Made by a program: the position numbers and the translations under genes. The notes beneath the pieces were generated by a model. That model was not told where the DNA came from. It saw nothing but the letters and a program-made list of their open reading frames with translations, and ran no database searches. Shown here piece by piece: positions 16,436 through 24,195 of a DNA stretch of 64,000 nt. The first letter of the stretch is position 1, and each line of letters starts with the position of its first letter. The DNA comes from Desulfobacteraceae bacterium (lineage in GTDB: Bacteria; Desulfobacterota; Desulfobacteria; Desulfobacterales; Desulfosalsimonadaceae), in contig QZKW01000080.1 of NCBI GenBank assembly GCA_003599885.1, forward strand, positions 45,360-109,359. The letters are read 5' to 3'.

Positions 16436-16843
16436 TCAATTCGGGTTGTTTCCTGGGACCCCTTTCATGACCAGCACGATGGAGGAGAGAAAACATAATG
16501 CGCCCGCAAGGACCACTGGGGCAAAGGTCATGGCTCCGCCGGTAATCCCCCGCAGCACCAGTCCGATGGGCATGATAAAGGCACAGACCGCCAGCCGCGA
16601 GCACCATTTTTTCCCTGTATCCGTGAGCTCCAAATTCGGGAGCAGGCTGCCGATGATGAGATTGTACAAGGCAATCGGCATGCCGTGGGTGTGTCCGGCT
16701 TTTAACAGATAGCGTCCCAGCGGCAAGGCATAGAATCCCTTTTCAAAATAGGGGTCCATGGAAAATCCAAGACACAGCCCGCCGGCAGCGGCAATTAAAA
16801 TACCGGCGCAGCCTGCGATGATATTGATTTTTTCCTGACGCAT
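16436..16843 (-). CDS. Integral membrane protein of unknown function (four helices)
   Basis: The ATG at 16843 is preceded by GGAGG at a 5-base gap, which favours this start over ATGs farther upstream. The 135-residue product has four hydrophobic segments, including IIAGCAGILIAAAGGLCLGF, IALYNLIIGSLLPNL, LAVCAFIMPIGLVLRGI and APVVLAGALCFLSSIVLVM. A short loop HTHGMPIALYN carries two His residues between helices one and two that could bind a metal or haem; this is speculation. I do not recognise a family. The receiver gene lies just upstream on the same strand, with a gap of about 75 bases. Confidence 0.6.
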   Translation of the reverse strand: MRQEKINIIAGCAGILIAAAGGLCLGFSMDPYFEKGFYALPLGRYLLKAGHTHGMPIALYNLIIGSLLPNLELTDTGKKWCSRLAVCAFIMPIGLVLRGITGGAMTFAPVVLAGALCFLSSIVLVMKGVPGNNPN

Positions 16844-16919
16844 GATGTCCTCCATGGCTAAAGTGTTACAGATCAGCTCCGGTTGATGTTCTTCAAAGAC
16901 AAACCCAAAAAAAATGTGG

Positions 16920-17375
16920 CTAACAGTCATCGGATGTGCATAATTTTGATTGACTTAAAGGCCAGTTTGAAAGTTTCCGGTTCGGTTCCAGATCCTTTTC
17001 AATCGTTTCAAGCCACCCGATCATTTCTGCAAGCGTAAACGGTTTTTTGAATACCTTAATGCCCAGCGAGGCCGCTTTTTGAATGTCCTTATCTGAAAAA
17101 TCGCCGGACATCAGGGCCATGGATTTGCATTTACAACCTTTTTCGATCTGTTCTTCCAAGAAATCCAGTCCCCGCTTGACTGGCATATGCAGGTCGGACA
17201 GAATCACGTCTGCGCAGGACTCATGCAGCGGACAGGGGCAGACTGTCGTCTCACACAGGGGGCAGGATGAAGGATTGGGGAATGTAAACACTTCATACCC
17301 CCTGCCGTCAAAAAGTGACCACAGGAGTTGCCGGATGGCTGGTTCATCATCAAAAATAAGCGCCCGTAAAGTCAT
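16920..17375 (-). CDS. Single-domain response regulator with a cysteine-rich insert
   Basis: The 151-residue protein is a receiver: DDEP near residue 9-12, the acceptor Asp in VILSDLHMPVKRG, Ser/Thr in LMSGDFSD and Lys in FKKPFTL. Between beta strand 2 and beta strand 3 sits an unusual insert, SCPLCETTVCPCPLHESC, with six cysteines and one His. Such an insert could hold zinc or an iron-sulfur centre, or sense redox through disulfides; no published function is known to me. No output domain follows, so it must act by protein contact. The kinase at 12774 is a nearby candidate partner. Confidence 0.8.
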   Translation of the reverse strand: MTLRALIFDDEPAIRQLLWSLFDGRGYEVFTFPNPSSCPLCETTVCPCPLHESCADVILSDLHMPVKRGLDFLEEQIEKGCKCKSMALMSGDFSDKDIQKAASLGIKVFKKPFTLAEMIGWLETIEKDLEPNRKLSNWPLSQSKLCTSDDC

Positions 17376-17503
17376 TTTGCCTCCTTAATTGATTTCATTC
17401 TGCGAGTAACTATTATAAAGACATGGAAACAAATGGAACAATGTGACAGTTCGTGTCGCCCGGAATCAACGGCAGCATTTATTTAATGAATGGGAAAACC
17501 CCG

Positions 17504-19285
17504 ATGAATCACCTGATGAAGCAATGGACCCGATATTTCAAATCTGCAGTTTATACAATTAGGACATGCATCTGGATTTCCATGCTTTTTCCATTATTGT
17601 ATGGGGCTTTCGCCATTCCGGTCCAGGCTGAAACGCAAAACGCGCTGTCTATCGTATACTTTAACTCATATCACCAGGGATACAAGTGGTCGGATGATGA
17701 ACAAAAAGGTATTCAAGATGCTTTCGCGAAAAAAGATTTTAAAAGGCCCGTTCATTTCTTTGTGGAATATATGGATACCCGGCGTATTGTCAATGAAGCA
17801 TACCTGAAACAATTGTCTCAAGTCTATAAAGAAAAATACCGGGGTATTCCCATTGATTTGATCATTTCCTCCGATGACTGGGCATTTAATTTTTTAAATG
17901 AGTATCGAAAGGATATTTTTCCGGACATCCCCTATGTCTTTTGCGGTGTTAATTATTTTGACCCCAATCAAATCAAAGACCATCACCAAATCACGGGTGT
18001 GAATGAAGCAGCGGGCATTAAGGAAACCCTGGCCCTGATTTTTACCCTTCATCCGCAAACAGAAAAAGTCCTGATTATTAATGATCAGACGATTACCGGA
18101 TTTAAAGTCCGGGGGCCGCTTTTAAGGGAAACCGCTCTGATGGGCGACCGGGCCCAATTTGAATTTACAGACAACCTGACTGTTCCGGAAATTCTGGAAA
18201 AAGTAAACCATCTGAATGAGCGAAGCGTTATCCTGTTTACTTTTCTTTTCAGGGATGCATCCCAGCAATTTTATGAAAACAGTGAAGTGATTTCCCGGCT
18301 GAAGGCGGTCAGCCGGGTTCCTATCTACGGTGCCTGGGATTTCAATTTAGGGCTTGGTATCGTCGGCGGAATGTTGACATCCGGGTATTATCAGGGACAA
18401 AAAGCGGCTGAAATGGCCATCCATATTCTCTCCGGTGCAGATATCGATCAGATGCCGGTTGTCATGGAAAGTCCCAACAGGTATTTTTTTGATTATAGCC
18501 TGTTGGAACAGTATGGAATTCCCATGTCAAAACTTCCTGAAGACAGTATCATAATTAACGCTCCGAAAACGATCATTGATTTTTATCAAAAAAATCAGCT
18601 TATTGTATTAACAACGGCAATCATCTTTTTATTGACCATTGAGTTTATTCTGATGTTTTTTGGATTCAAAATCCGGAAGGCCAATCGGAAACTGGCGTTA
18701 TCAGAAAAAAAATACCGGTCAGTTTTTGAACATACCGGAACGGCAATGGCGATGATCACAAAAGATACAACCATCACGATGGTCAACTCCGAATTTGAAA
18801 TTCTTTCCGGATACCGCCGGGAAGAAATAGAAATGAAAAAAAGCTGGCAGCAATTTGCGCACCAGGCCGATCTAAAGAAAATGCTGGCATACCATCAGCA
18901 AAGACGGGCGCAAGGGGCGGATGTACCTGTAAATTATGAATTCCGGTTTATCAATAAGGAAGGAAAAGAGCGGCATGTTTTCGTCACCGTAGGGATGATT
19001 CAGGGAACTGAATCCAGTGTGGCTTCATTGATAGACATTACCGATCGGATCCGCACGGAAAAAGAAAAAGAATATTTAATCGTCAAGCTTAAACATGCAC
19101 TGAATAATATCAAGACGTTAAAAGGGCTGGTGCCCATTTGCGCCCATTGCAAGAAAATCAGAAATGACGAAGGGTACTGGCGGCAAATTGAAGAATTTGT
19201 CCAGGAGCATTCTGACGCTCAGTTCAGCCATGGCATCTGCCCGGATTGCGCCAGAATCCATTTCCCGGAACATGATATCCTTTGA
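17504..19285 (+). CDS. Sensor with ABC-type substrate-binding domain, PAS domain and C-terminal CxxC pair
   Basis: A signal-anchor (about residues 15-40) is followed by a periplasmic domain of the ABC substrate-binding type (SIVYFNSYHQGYKW through GIVGGMLTSGYYQGQKAAEMA, about 45-345), a membrane helix at about 365-385 (LIVLTTAIIFLLTIEFILMFF region), a PAS domain (about 400-520) and a short coil. It lacks kinase or cyclase domains. It ends with a distinctive tail: CAHCKKIRNDEGYW and, 30 residues on, GICPDCA, a four-cysteine motif often found at the end of PAS or receiver proteins in Desulfobacterota. The output is unknown. The start is one of several in-frame ATGs. Confidence 0.7.
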   Translation: MNHLMKQWTRYFKSAVYTIRTCIWISMLFPLLYGAFAIPVQAETQNALSIVYFNSYHQGYKWSDDEQKGIQDAFAKKDFKRPVHFFVEYMDTRRIVNEAYLKQLSQVYKEKYRGIPIDLIISSDDWAFNFLNEYRKDIFPDIPYVFCGVNYFDPNQIKDHHQITGVNEAAGIKETLALIFTLHPQTEKVLIINDQTITGFKVRGPLLRETALMGDRAQFEFTDNLTVPEILEKVNHLNERSVILFTFLFRDASQQFYENSEVISRLKAVSRVPIYGAWDFNLGLGIVGGMLTSGYYQGQKAAEMAIHILSGADIDQMPVVMESPNRYFFDYSLLEQYGIPMSKLPEDSIIINAPKTIIDFYQKNQLIVLTTAIIFLLTIEFILMFFGFKIRKANRKLALSEKKYRSVFEHTGTAMAMITKDTTITMVNSEFEILSGYRREEIEMKKSWQQFAHQADLKKMLAYHQQRRAQGADVPVNYEFRFINKEGKERHVFVTVGMIQGTESSVASLIDITDRIRTEKEKEYLIVKLKHALNNIKTLKGLVPICAHCKKIRNDEGYWRQIEEFVQEHSDAQFSHGICPDCARIHFPEHDIL

Positions 19286-19306
19286 AACGGGGTTGTCGTT
19301 GTATGC

Positions 19307-20485
19307 CTATCCCTGCAAGTTGGAATGATGAGCCATTTCGATAATTTTTTTTTCATCAACCGGCTTTTTAAACTTTACATGGACAGTACATTCCTCAAAC
19401 GGAAGGAATTTCAGTGATACGATTTGCGCCAGTGCTTTCATTTCCTGGAAAACATGGTCTTTTTTATACTGCATATGGATGTGTATCCATTGCTGGTGAA
19501 GCTTTTCCCCTTCACTGGGTTTCAGGTTCTGAATAATATAACAAAGTCCGCCGGCTGAAATATCAATAAGCTTTACGTTGGTAATTTCTGTTCCAATGAT
19601 TCGTTTGCCGTCAGAATCCGCTATTTGAACCTGGGCATTCAGCGACACTCTGTACCGTTTATACAGACGCCGCGCCTGTCCTTTTTTGCCTGACAAATTG
19701 CTGCATGTTTTAATCTTTTCACCAACAAAATCGCATAGTTTGGATTCAAAAGCGGAGTTCTCAAACAGAAGACTGTGAAACATGGTTTTTTCAAGAACGC
19801 TTAACTGAGAGTCAACCACCGGCGTGAGGGTGCTGGTATGGCAGGAAAAATTAAAAAAAGCATCCGAGCCCGCAACATCGCCCGCACCCAGATCGCTATA
19901 AGGAAAATGCCGGCCGAGCTCCGGGTCGTAATAACTTAATTTAAACTGGCCAGAGCGGACAAAGTATAATTTATCGTCAAATTCTCCCTGTTTAAAGACC
20001 GGAACATTCGCTTTTGCCTCAAGGTCGTTCAGCGCAAAATAAAATGCAACGGTTTCACTCGGGTTAAACCGGTCGTAAAGGCCGGCCCAGGGTTTGATCC
20101 GTTCCGGATCCATCGCCAGCATTTTATGCTGTTCTATGAGTTCTCCGGTACTGAAGATTTCTGAAAGCGCCATGGGCGCAATTTCCATCAGCCGGTTTCT
20201 TAACCCATCCGCCTCCCTGAATTTTTTCTGATTGACGTACCGGACAATGCCTTCATACAGGGATTTAATGATTGCCGCCTCGTTTTTTTCATTTGGCTGC
20301 ATGGTGTTATCATTTTTTTCAGGAAACGGGGCAGGGGGTTCTTTTTCCTTTGAGCCTTGGTTAAGATGGTTCTCAATAGTAAAAGGCTGGGCGCATTTTT
20401 TACATTTCGCCTGAATCGCTCTTGCCGGCAGCTTGGCAGCGTCAATCGTATGCAGTGCATCACATTTCGGGCACCGGATTTTCAT
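19307..20485 (-). CDS. Zinc-ribbon / cyclic-nucleotide-binding-like / PilZ protein
   Basis: The 392-residue protein starts with an MJ0042-type zinc ribbon (MKIRCPKCDALHTIDA, then AKCKKCAQPF). A middle section (about 140-265) looks like a cyclic nucleotide-binding fold: VFKQGEFDDKLYFVRSGQFKL and DLGAGDVAGSDAFFN. The C-terminal 120 residues form a PilZ domain with RLYKR (RxxxR) and DISAGGL (DxSxxG), the two c-di-GMP contacts. So it probably integrates c-di-GMP and another ligand. No DNA-binding domain is seen. ATG 20485 places the zinc ribbon at the N terminus; longer starts add no conserved sequence. Confidence 0.75.
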   Translation of the reverse strand: MKIRCPKCDALHTIDAAKLPARAIQAKCKKCAQPFTIENHLNQGSKEKEPPAPFPEKNDNTMQPNEKNEAAIIKSLYEGIVRYVNQKKFREADGLRNRLMEIAPMALSEIFSTGELIEQHKMLAMDPERIKPWAGLYDRFNPSETVAFYFALNDLEAKANVPVFKQGEFDDKLYFVRSGQFKLSYYDPELGRHFPYSDLGAGDVAGSDAFFNFSCHTSTLTPVVDSQLSVLEKTMFHSLLFENSAFESKLCDFVGEKIKTCSNLSGKKGQARRLYKRYRVSLNAQVQIADSDGKRIIGTEITNVKLIDISAGGLCYIIQNLKPSEGEKLHQQWIHIHMQYKKDHVFQEMKALAQIVSLKFLPFEECTVHVKFKKPVDEKKIIEMAHHSNLQG

Positions 20486-21270
20486 TTTTCCGCTCTCTTC
20501 CAACTGTTTTGTATTGTTGATGGCCATATTAAAGAATCTTTGATGTTGATCGCTTTGTTTCCATTCATGCCTCGAAAAAAAGAATCTTTAGCCAGGCCGT
20601 TGTGCGTTCATAAAGAGAACACATTAGGAAGTTCGTGTGATCTCCACGAATGAAGATTTTCACCGAGTGACGATAAAAAATGTCGTGATCCATTATTCCG
20701 CAGGTCTTCCTGTTGTGGGAAAGGTCCCCGTTTGTTGCTTTATTCCTTGAGAGTGTTATAAGTATATAATTTTTTTTAAGAATGTCCAATTAAAAATTGG
20801 CTAACTGTGACTGGATGGGTTTCCATTTTAAGCACAGGTCTGAAAATGAAAAAGATCAGTGAAACAGCGCTATGTATTTTCCGTATTCTTCTTTTTTAAT
20901 TTTATCAATGTTGCCAGGCAATCCATTTCGAGTTCCATTTTCTTTAAAAATAAGACAGATATTTAAATGTGGTATAAAGAAATGTAAAAATTGGGGAAAA
21001 AACAGAAAGGGCGTGGAGAAGCAGGCGGAAACAACTGAAAGGAATCTCTGTACGCTTTAAGAGGAAGTTTATTAACGGGCTTTGCAATTACCTTTAAACC
21101 TTCGGCCGGCTCACATGGTTAAATCTGTGATCCGGCTTCTATCTTTCCCCTTCCCATTCTTCCGGATCTAAAGTATAAATAAATTTCTGCATAAAACAAT
21201 CATCTGCCCAAATCCATGCGGGCAAGAGCATTCCCATTAAGAACCAGATAGTGAAAATCCAGGAGGCAGC
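20486..21270. other. Non-coding stretch with no supported gene
   Basis: About 785 bases between the PilZ protein and the cupin gene hold no credible gene. A 62-codon frame at 20872 has unlikely composition and no ribosome binding site. A hairpin with GCCGG/CCGGC and TCACA/TGTGA arms lies at about 21105-21138 and could end a transcript or bind a protein. The short motif TCCAATTAAAA at about 20785 recurs near 8735 (as CCAATTAAAA) and near 21645; its meaning is unknown. Confidence 0.4.
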
Positions 21271-21624
21271 ATGTTTATCAGATCCCTTGAGAACGTCCCC
21301 ATCGAGAAAGTCAAAGCCGGCAAAAAAACATTCCGGCAGATATTGATCAGCCCGGAGGAATCCCCCAATTTTGCCATGCGCCGGTTCATCATCAAACCCG
21401 GCGGCGAGGTGCCCAACCACACCAATACCGTGGAGCACGAACAACTGGTCTTAAACGGCTGCGCCCGGCTCGGCATTGGCGACAGCATTTTTGAAGTCAA
21501 AAAAAATGATGTGGTTTTCATCCCCGCAGGCGCGCCCCACTGGTACAAAACCTTAGGCGACGAACCCTTCGAGTTTTTATGCATGGTGCCGAACAAGGAA
21601 GACATCATCCAGATTATGGAATAA
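21271..21624 (+). CDS. Cupin-domain protein (117 aa)
   Basis: A single cupin barrel is evident: GGEVPNHTNTVEHEQLVLNG is motif 1 (with His and Glu metal ligands) and FIPAGAPHWYKT is motif 2. Such small cupins bind a divalent metal and may act as isomerases, dioxygenases or ligand sensors; the exact role cannot be told. AGGAGG lies 7 bases before the ATG, a strong ribosome binding site. It stands alone; the following lipoprotein gene starts 55 bases downstream. Confidence 0.8.
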   Translation: MFIRSLENVPIEKVKAGKKTFRQILISPEESPNFAMRRFIIKPGGEVPNHTNTVEHEQLVLNGCARLGIGDSIFEVKKNDVVFIPAGAPHWYKTLGDEPFEFLCMVPNKEDIIQIME

Positions 21625-21679
21625 GGTCCGGACCCCAAAATCGTCCAATTAAAACAATGCGTTTGCACAGGAGTTGAAC

Positions 21680-22396
21680 ATGAATAAAATCATCTGTGTT
21701 TTAACTGCCGCTGTCTTTGCCGTCCTGTTTATTTCTTTGGCCGGCTGTTCCGATGAGTCCTCATCAGACGGCAAAAAAGAATCTCCTGCCGTCACAACCA
21801 AAGAAGCAACGGAAATAACCGCAGCGGCTGTCCCGGCCTCAAAAGATAAAAAGGAAAAACCGGCCTTCCGGAAATACGCCATAAAATCCGGCGCCATCAC
21901 GTTTGAGCGGGCCGGTGTTTCCGCCAAAAAGAAGATTATGGTGTATTTTGACGATTTTGGGAAAAAGGAACGCAATGAAGTCTATAATGATAAAGGGGTG
22001 CTGGAAGAGATCCGGTTTTCAGACGGTGAAACCATGTACCGCATCAGCCTGAAAAACAGCGCTGAAAAAGCCGCCTATATCATGGGGCCGGGAAGCAATG
22101 GCACGGAAATGCGGTTTGAAGCCGATCCGTTCAAAAAGGATGATGAAAAACAACGGCAAAATTATAAGAAACTTCCGGACATGGAAATCCTCGGCAAACT
22201 CTGCCAGGCCTACAGCGTGAAAACCGATGCGGCGGAAACGATTTTTGCGGGACGGGATAATGTGCTGCTGCATGTCAAAGTCATCATGAAAATGGGGGAA
22301 ACCGTGACCCAGGCGGTGGATTTCAAGGAAAACGCGGAGGTCGATCCCGCTTTATTTAAGGTGCCTGCGGAGTATGCCGTGAAAAAGTATAATTAG
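21680..22396 (+). CDS. Lipoprotein, DUF4412-like
   Basis: ATG 21680 follows AGGAG. The 238-residue protein begins with a lipoprotein signal ending in ISLAGC. After a Ser/Lys/Ala-rich linker the mature domain has repeated beta-strand sequences with FERAGVSAKKKIMVYFDDFG and LGKLCQAYSVKTDAAETIFAG, similar to DUF4412 proteins that resemble outer-membrane lipoprotein carrier folds. The family name is tentative. It is likely periplasmic or membrane-anchored. Confidence 0.6.
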   Translation: MNKIICVLTAAVFAVLFISLAGCSDESSSDGKKESPAVTTKEATEITAAAVPASKDKKEKPAFRKYAIKSGAITFERAGVSAKKKIMVYFDDFGKKERNEVYNDKGVLEEIRFSDGETMYRISLKNSAEKAAYIMGPGSNGTEMRFEADPFKKDDEKQRQNYKKLPDMEILGKLCQAYSVKTDAAETIFAGRDNVLLHVKVIMKMGETVTQAVDFKENAEVDPALFKVPAEYAVKKYN

Positions 22397-22513
22397 ACTG
22401 GTATCGAACAATCGGGGTGGATTTGCCAATAGTCAAGATCAAAGGTTTGACTCTTATAACTAACTGTTATTCTGATTTTTTTATTCTTCATCATTAAATT
22501 TTAAGGCGCTGTC

Positions 22514-22845
22514 GTGACAACCAAAACTCATGAACAGGAAGCCCGGACAACCATCGACAAGCTGCTGAATTCAGCAGGCTGGGAAGTCCAGAATATTGAT
22601 TCGGTCAACATCTTCGCCCGGCGCGGAGTTGCTCTCCGCGAGTTTCCATTAAAGACCGGACACGGATTTGCCGATTATCTGATATTTTCTGGCTCAAAGA
22701 TGACAGCATGGAGAATTCCGACAATTTACCCGAGCCTGAGATTCTCGCTCAGGAAATCGTTGAAGACTTGGAAGTCGCTTTGGAACTGTTTAAGGAAATC
22801 GCTGAGGATTTGGGGCCGGCAAACGATTTGGAGATAAACGGTTAA
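22514..22845 (+). pseudogene. Remnant of a type I restriction enzyme R subunit gene (hsdR)
   Basis: The first frame starts THEQEARTTIDKLLNSAGWEV and reaches the conserved RRGVALREFPLKTGHGFADY, the N-terminal nuclease region of HsdR. It then jumps, in another frame, to DNLPEPEILAQEIVEDLEVA and LFKEIAEDLGPA, which matches the C-terminal end of such proteins. So about 800 or more residues of the middle (the PD-(D/E)XK core and helicase) are deleted, with the two ends joined out of frame. No hsdM or hsdS lies nearby. Confidence 0.75.
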
Positions 22846-22850
22846 TTCCT

Positions 22851-23018
22851 TTATAAACGATCGCATGGAATCCGGGCCAGCATCTCCTCTATAGCATCGT
22901 CGATTCGGTCTGAGAATTGTTCCAGGCCAACTTCTTTTCCGCAGGACCTGCAGACTACAAGGGTTTGTTGTCAGGTTTTTTTCAATGCGACCGCTGCACC
23001 GCACTCGGGGCAGGACAT
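22851..23018 (-). CDS. Candidate small dual-CxxC selenoprotein (in-frame UGA)
   Basis: The frame reads MSCPECGAAVALKKT, then TGA (22971-22973), then QQTLVVCRSCGKEVGLEQF and DDAIEEMLARIPCDRL to a TAA. With the TGA read as selenocysteine the product is a 55-residue protein with CPEC, a residue at the usual position of a conserved Cys, CRSC and a final Cys. The architecture resembles small dual-CxxC proteins of Desulfobacterota, some of which are annotated as selenoproteins. A 7-bp hairpin with a GGUC apex follows the UGA (separate entry). An upstream ATG at 23042 is an alternative start. The alternative reading is an ordinary nonsense mutation, since neighbouring genes are decayed. Confidence 0.55.
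22938..22954 (-). promoter_or_regulatory. SECIS-like hairpin
   Basis: On the minus strand the mRNA can form UCUGCAG-GUC-CUGCGGA, seven base pairs with one G-U, starting 16 bases after the in-frame UGA. The apex UGCAGGUC closely resembles that of the Escherichia coli fdhF SECIS element (UGCAGGUCUGC), and the distance from UGA is in the range accepted for bacterial SECIS elements. Confidence 0.5.
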
Positions 23019-23057
23019 ACCGGGGAGTATCCTGATGAACATATTGACATGCGCCTT

Positions 23058-23168
23058 TTAACAAGCTGATAATCGGTTTTTTTGAAAAGCCGTTATTTCT
23101 CCGGCTTTGGATTTCACGATGACAATCGTGATATCATCAAATGAATGATCGTCCAAGCGAATTCCGCT
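23058..23168 (-). pseudogene. Fragment of a PP2C/SpoIIE-type phosphatase C terminus
   Basis: A short frame reads GIRLDDHSFDDITIVIVKSK followed by AGEITAFQKNRLSAC and a stop. The DDITIVIVK strand is typical of the last beta strand of SpoIIE/RsbU-type serine phosphatases. Nothing upstream on this strand continues the domain, so this is at best a remnant. The assignment rests on about 20 residues. Confidence 0.35.
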
Positions 23169-23204
23169 TCCTCTTGATCTTGTTATTTTATAAGGAAATA
23201 TTTT

Positions 23205-24132
23205 AATGGAAAATAATGAAACCATCGAAGAATTCACAATCCCCGCGATACTGGAATCTTTCAAAATATTTGACGGGAATTATAAACGCGGCCAACATCG
23301 ATGCCGCCATCACGCAGAAGCAGGAGATCACCCCCCCGCCTGATTGAGATACTGGAAAATGTCCTTGCCGACCCTGAAAAATATGCTGAAGATGAGATTC
23401 TGTATGACCACATTTATGCGGTCATGCTGCTGGGACATTTTAAGGAACCCAACGCCCACAAGGTCATCATCGGCCTTTTCAGCCTTCCCGGCAATATGCC
23501 GTCCAAATTGTTTGGTGACATAACGACTCAAACCTGCCGGTGATCTTATCAAATACATGCGGAGGCGCTGTTGAATCCATTCAGTCCATGATTTTAAACC
23601 GGGAAGCGTATGATTACTGCCGGGCGTCGGCTTGTCAGGCATTGGCCTATGCGGTTGTTGAAGGATACGTTTCAAGGGAAAAAGCCGTCGCATTTTTAAC
23701 ACATTATTTACCGGGGAGGAAGCGGATGCGGTATCTGATTTCTGGGGATTGCTGGCGACGATTATGCATGATTTGTATCCGGAGGAGAGCCTGGAAGTCC
23801 TTTGGCAGGCATATGAAGACGAATTGGTCTTTCCCGGCATGATTGCATTCAGTGATTTTGAGAAGGCCATCTCTCTCGGCAAGGATAAGTGTATTGAAAA
23901 ATTGAAAAGAGATCTTGAACGGGATAGTCTGGATGACATTCACGCCGGGATGTCCTGGTGGTCTTGTTTTAATAAAGGATCAAAAGCTGCCGCATCTTCA
24001 GGCGTTATGAAGAACGGTTTATTTCCCGGTTCTTCAGAACGAGGCGCCAGTCAATTGCCAAAGGATGAAAAGAAGAACAAAAAAAAGAAACGCAAACAGG
24101 CCAAAGCTTCAAAAAAGAAAAACCGACGTTGA
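23205..24132 (+). pseudogene. DUF1186-family gene broken by four frameshifts
   Basis: A continuous DUF1186-like protein (HEAT-type helices, Lys-rich tail) can be read only by switching frame four times. Pieces are: TIPAILESFKIFDGNYKR (from 23205); NIDAAITQKQEIT; LIEILENVLADPEKYAEDEI through LPGNMPSKLFGDI; LPVILSNTCGGAVESIQSM to KAVAFLTHY; and ATIMHDLYPEESLEVLW to the end at 24132. The shifts fall near 23290 (extra G), in a 7-C run at 23331-23337, near 23525 and near 23715. The tail KKNKKKKRKQAKASKKKNRR is strongly basic. The single-base nature of the shifts leaves open sequencing error, but neighbours are also decayed. Confidence 0.7.
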
Positions 24133-24195
24133 TTAACAGGAAAACCACCGAACGCCAATGCGGGTACGAAGGACTTGAATGAAGAAGAAGGCATA

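Noticed and set aside
16371..16712. 113-codon plus-strand frame
   Set aside because: It overlaps, antisense, the four-helix membrane protein, which has a strong ribosome binding site and a consistent hydrophobic pattern.
20872..21060. 62-codon frame as a gene
   Set aside because: No ribosome binding site, odd composition, no recognisable motif.
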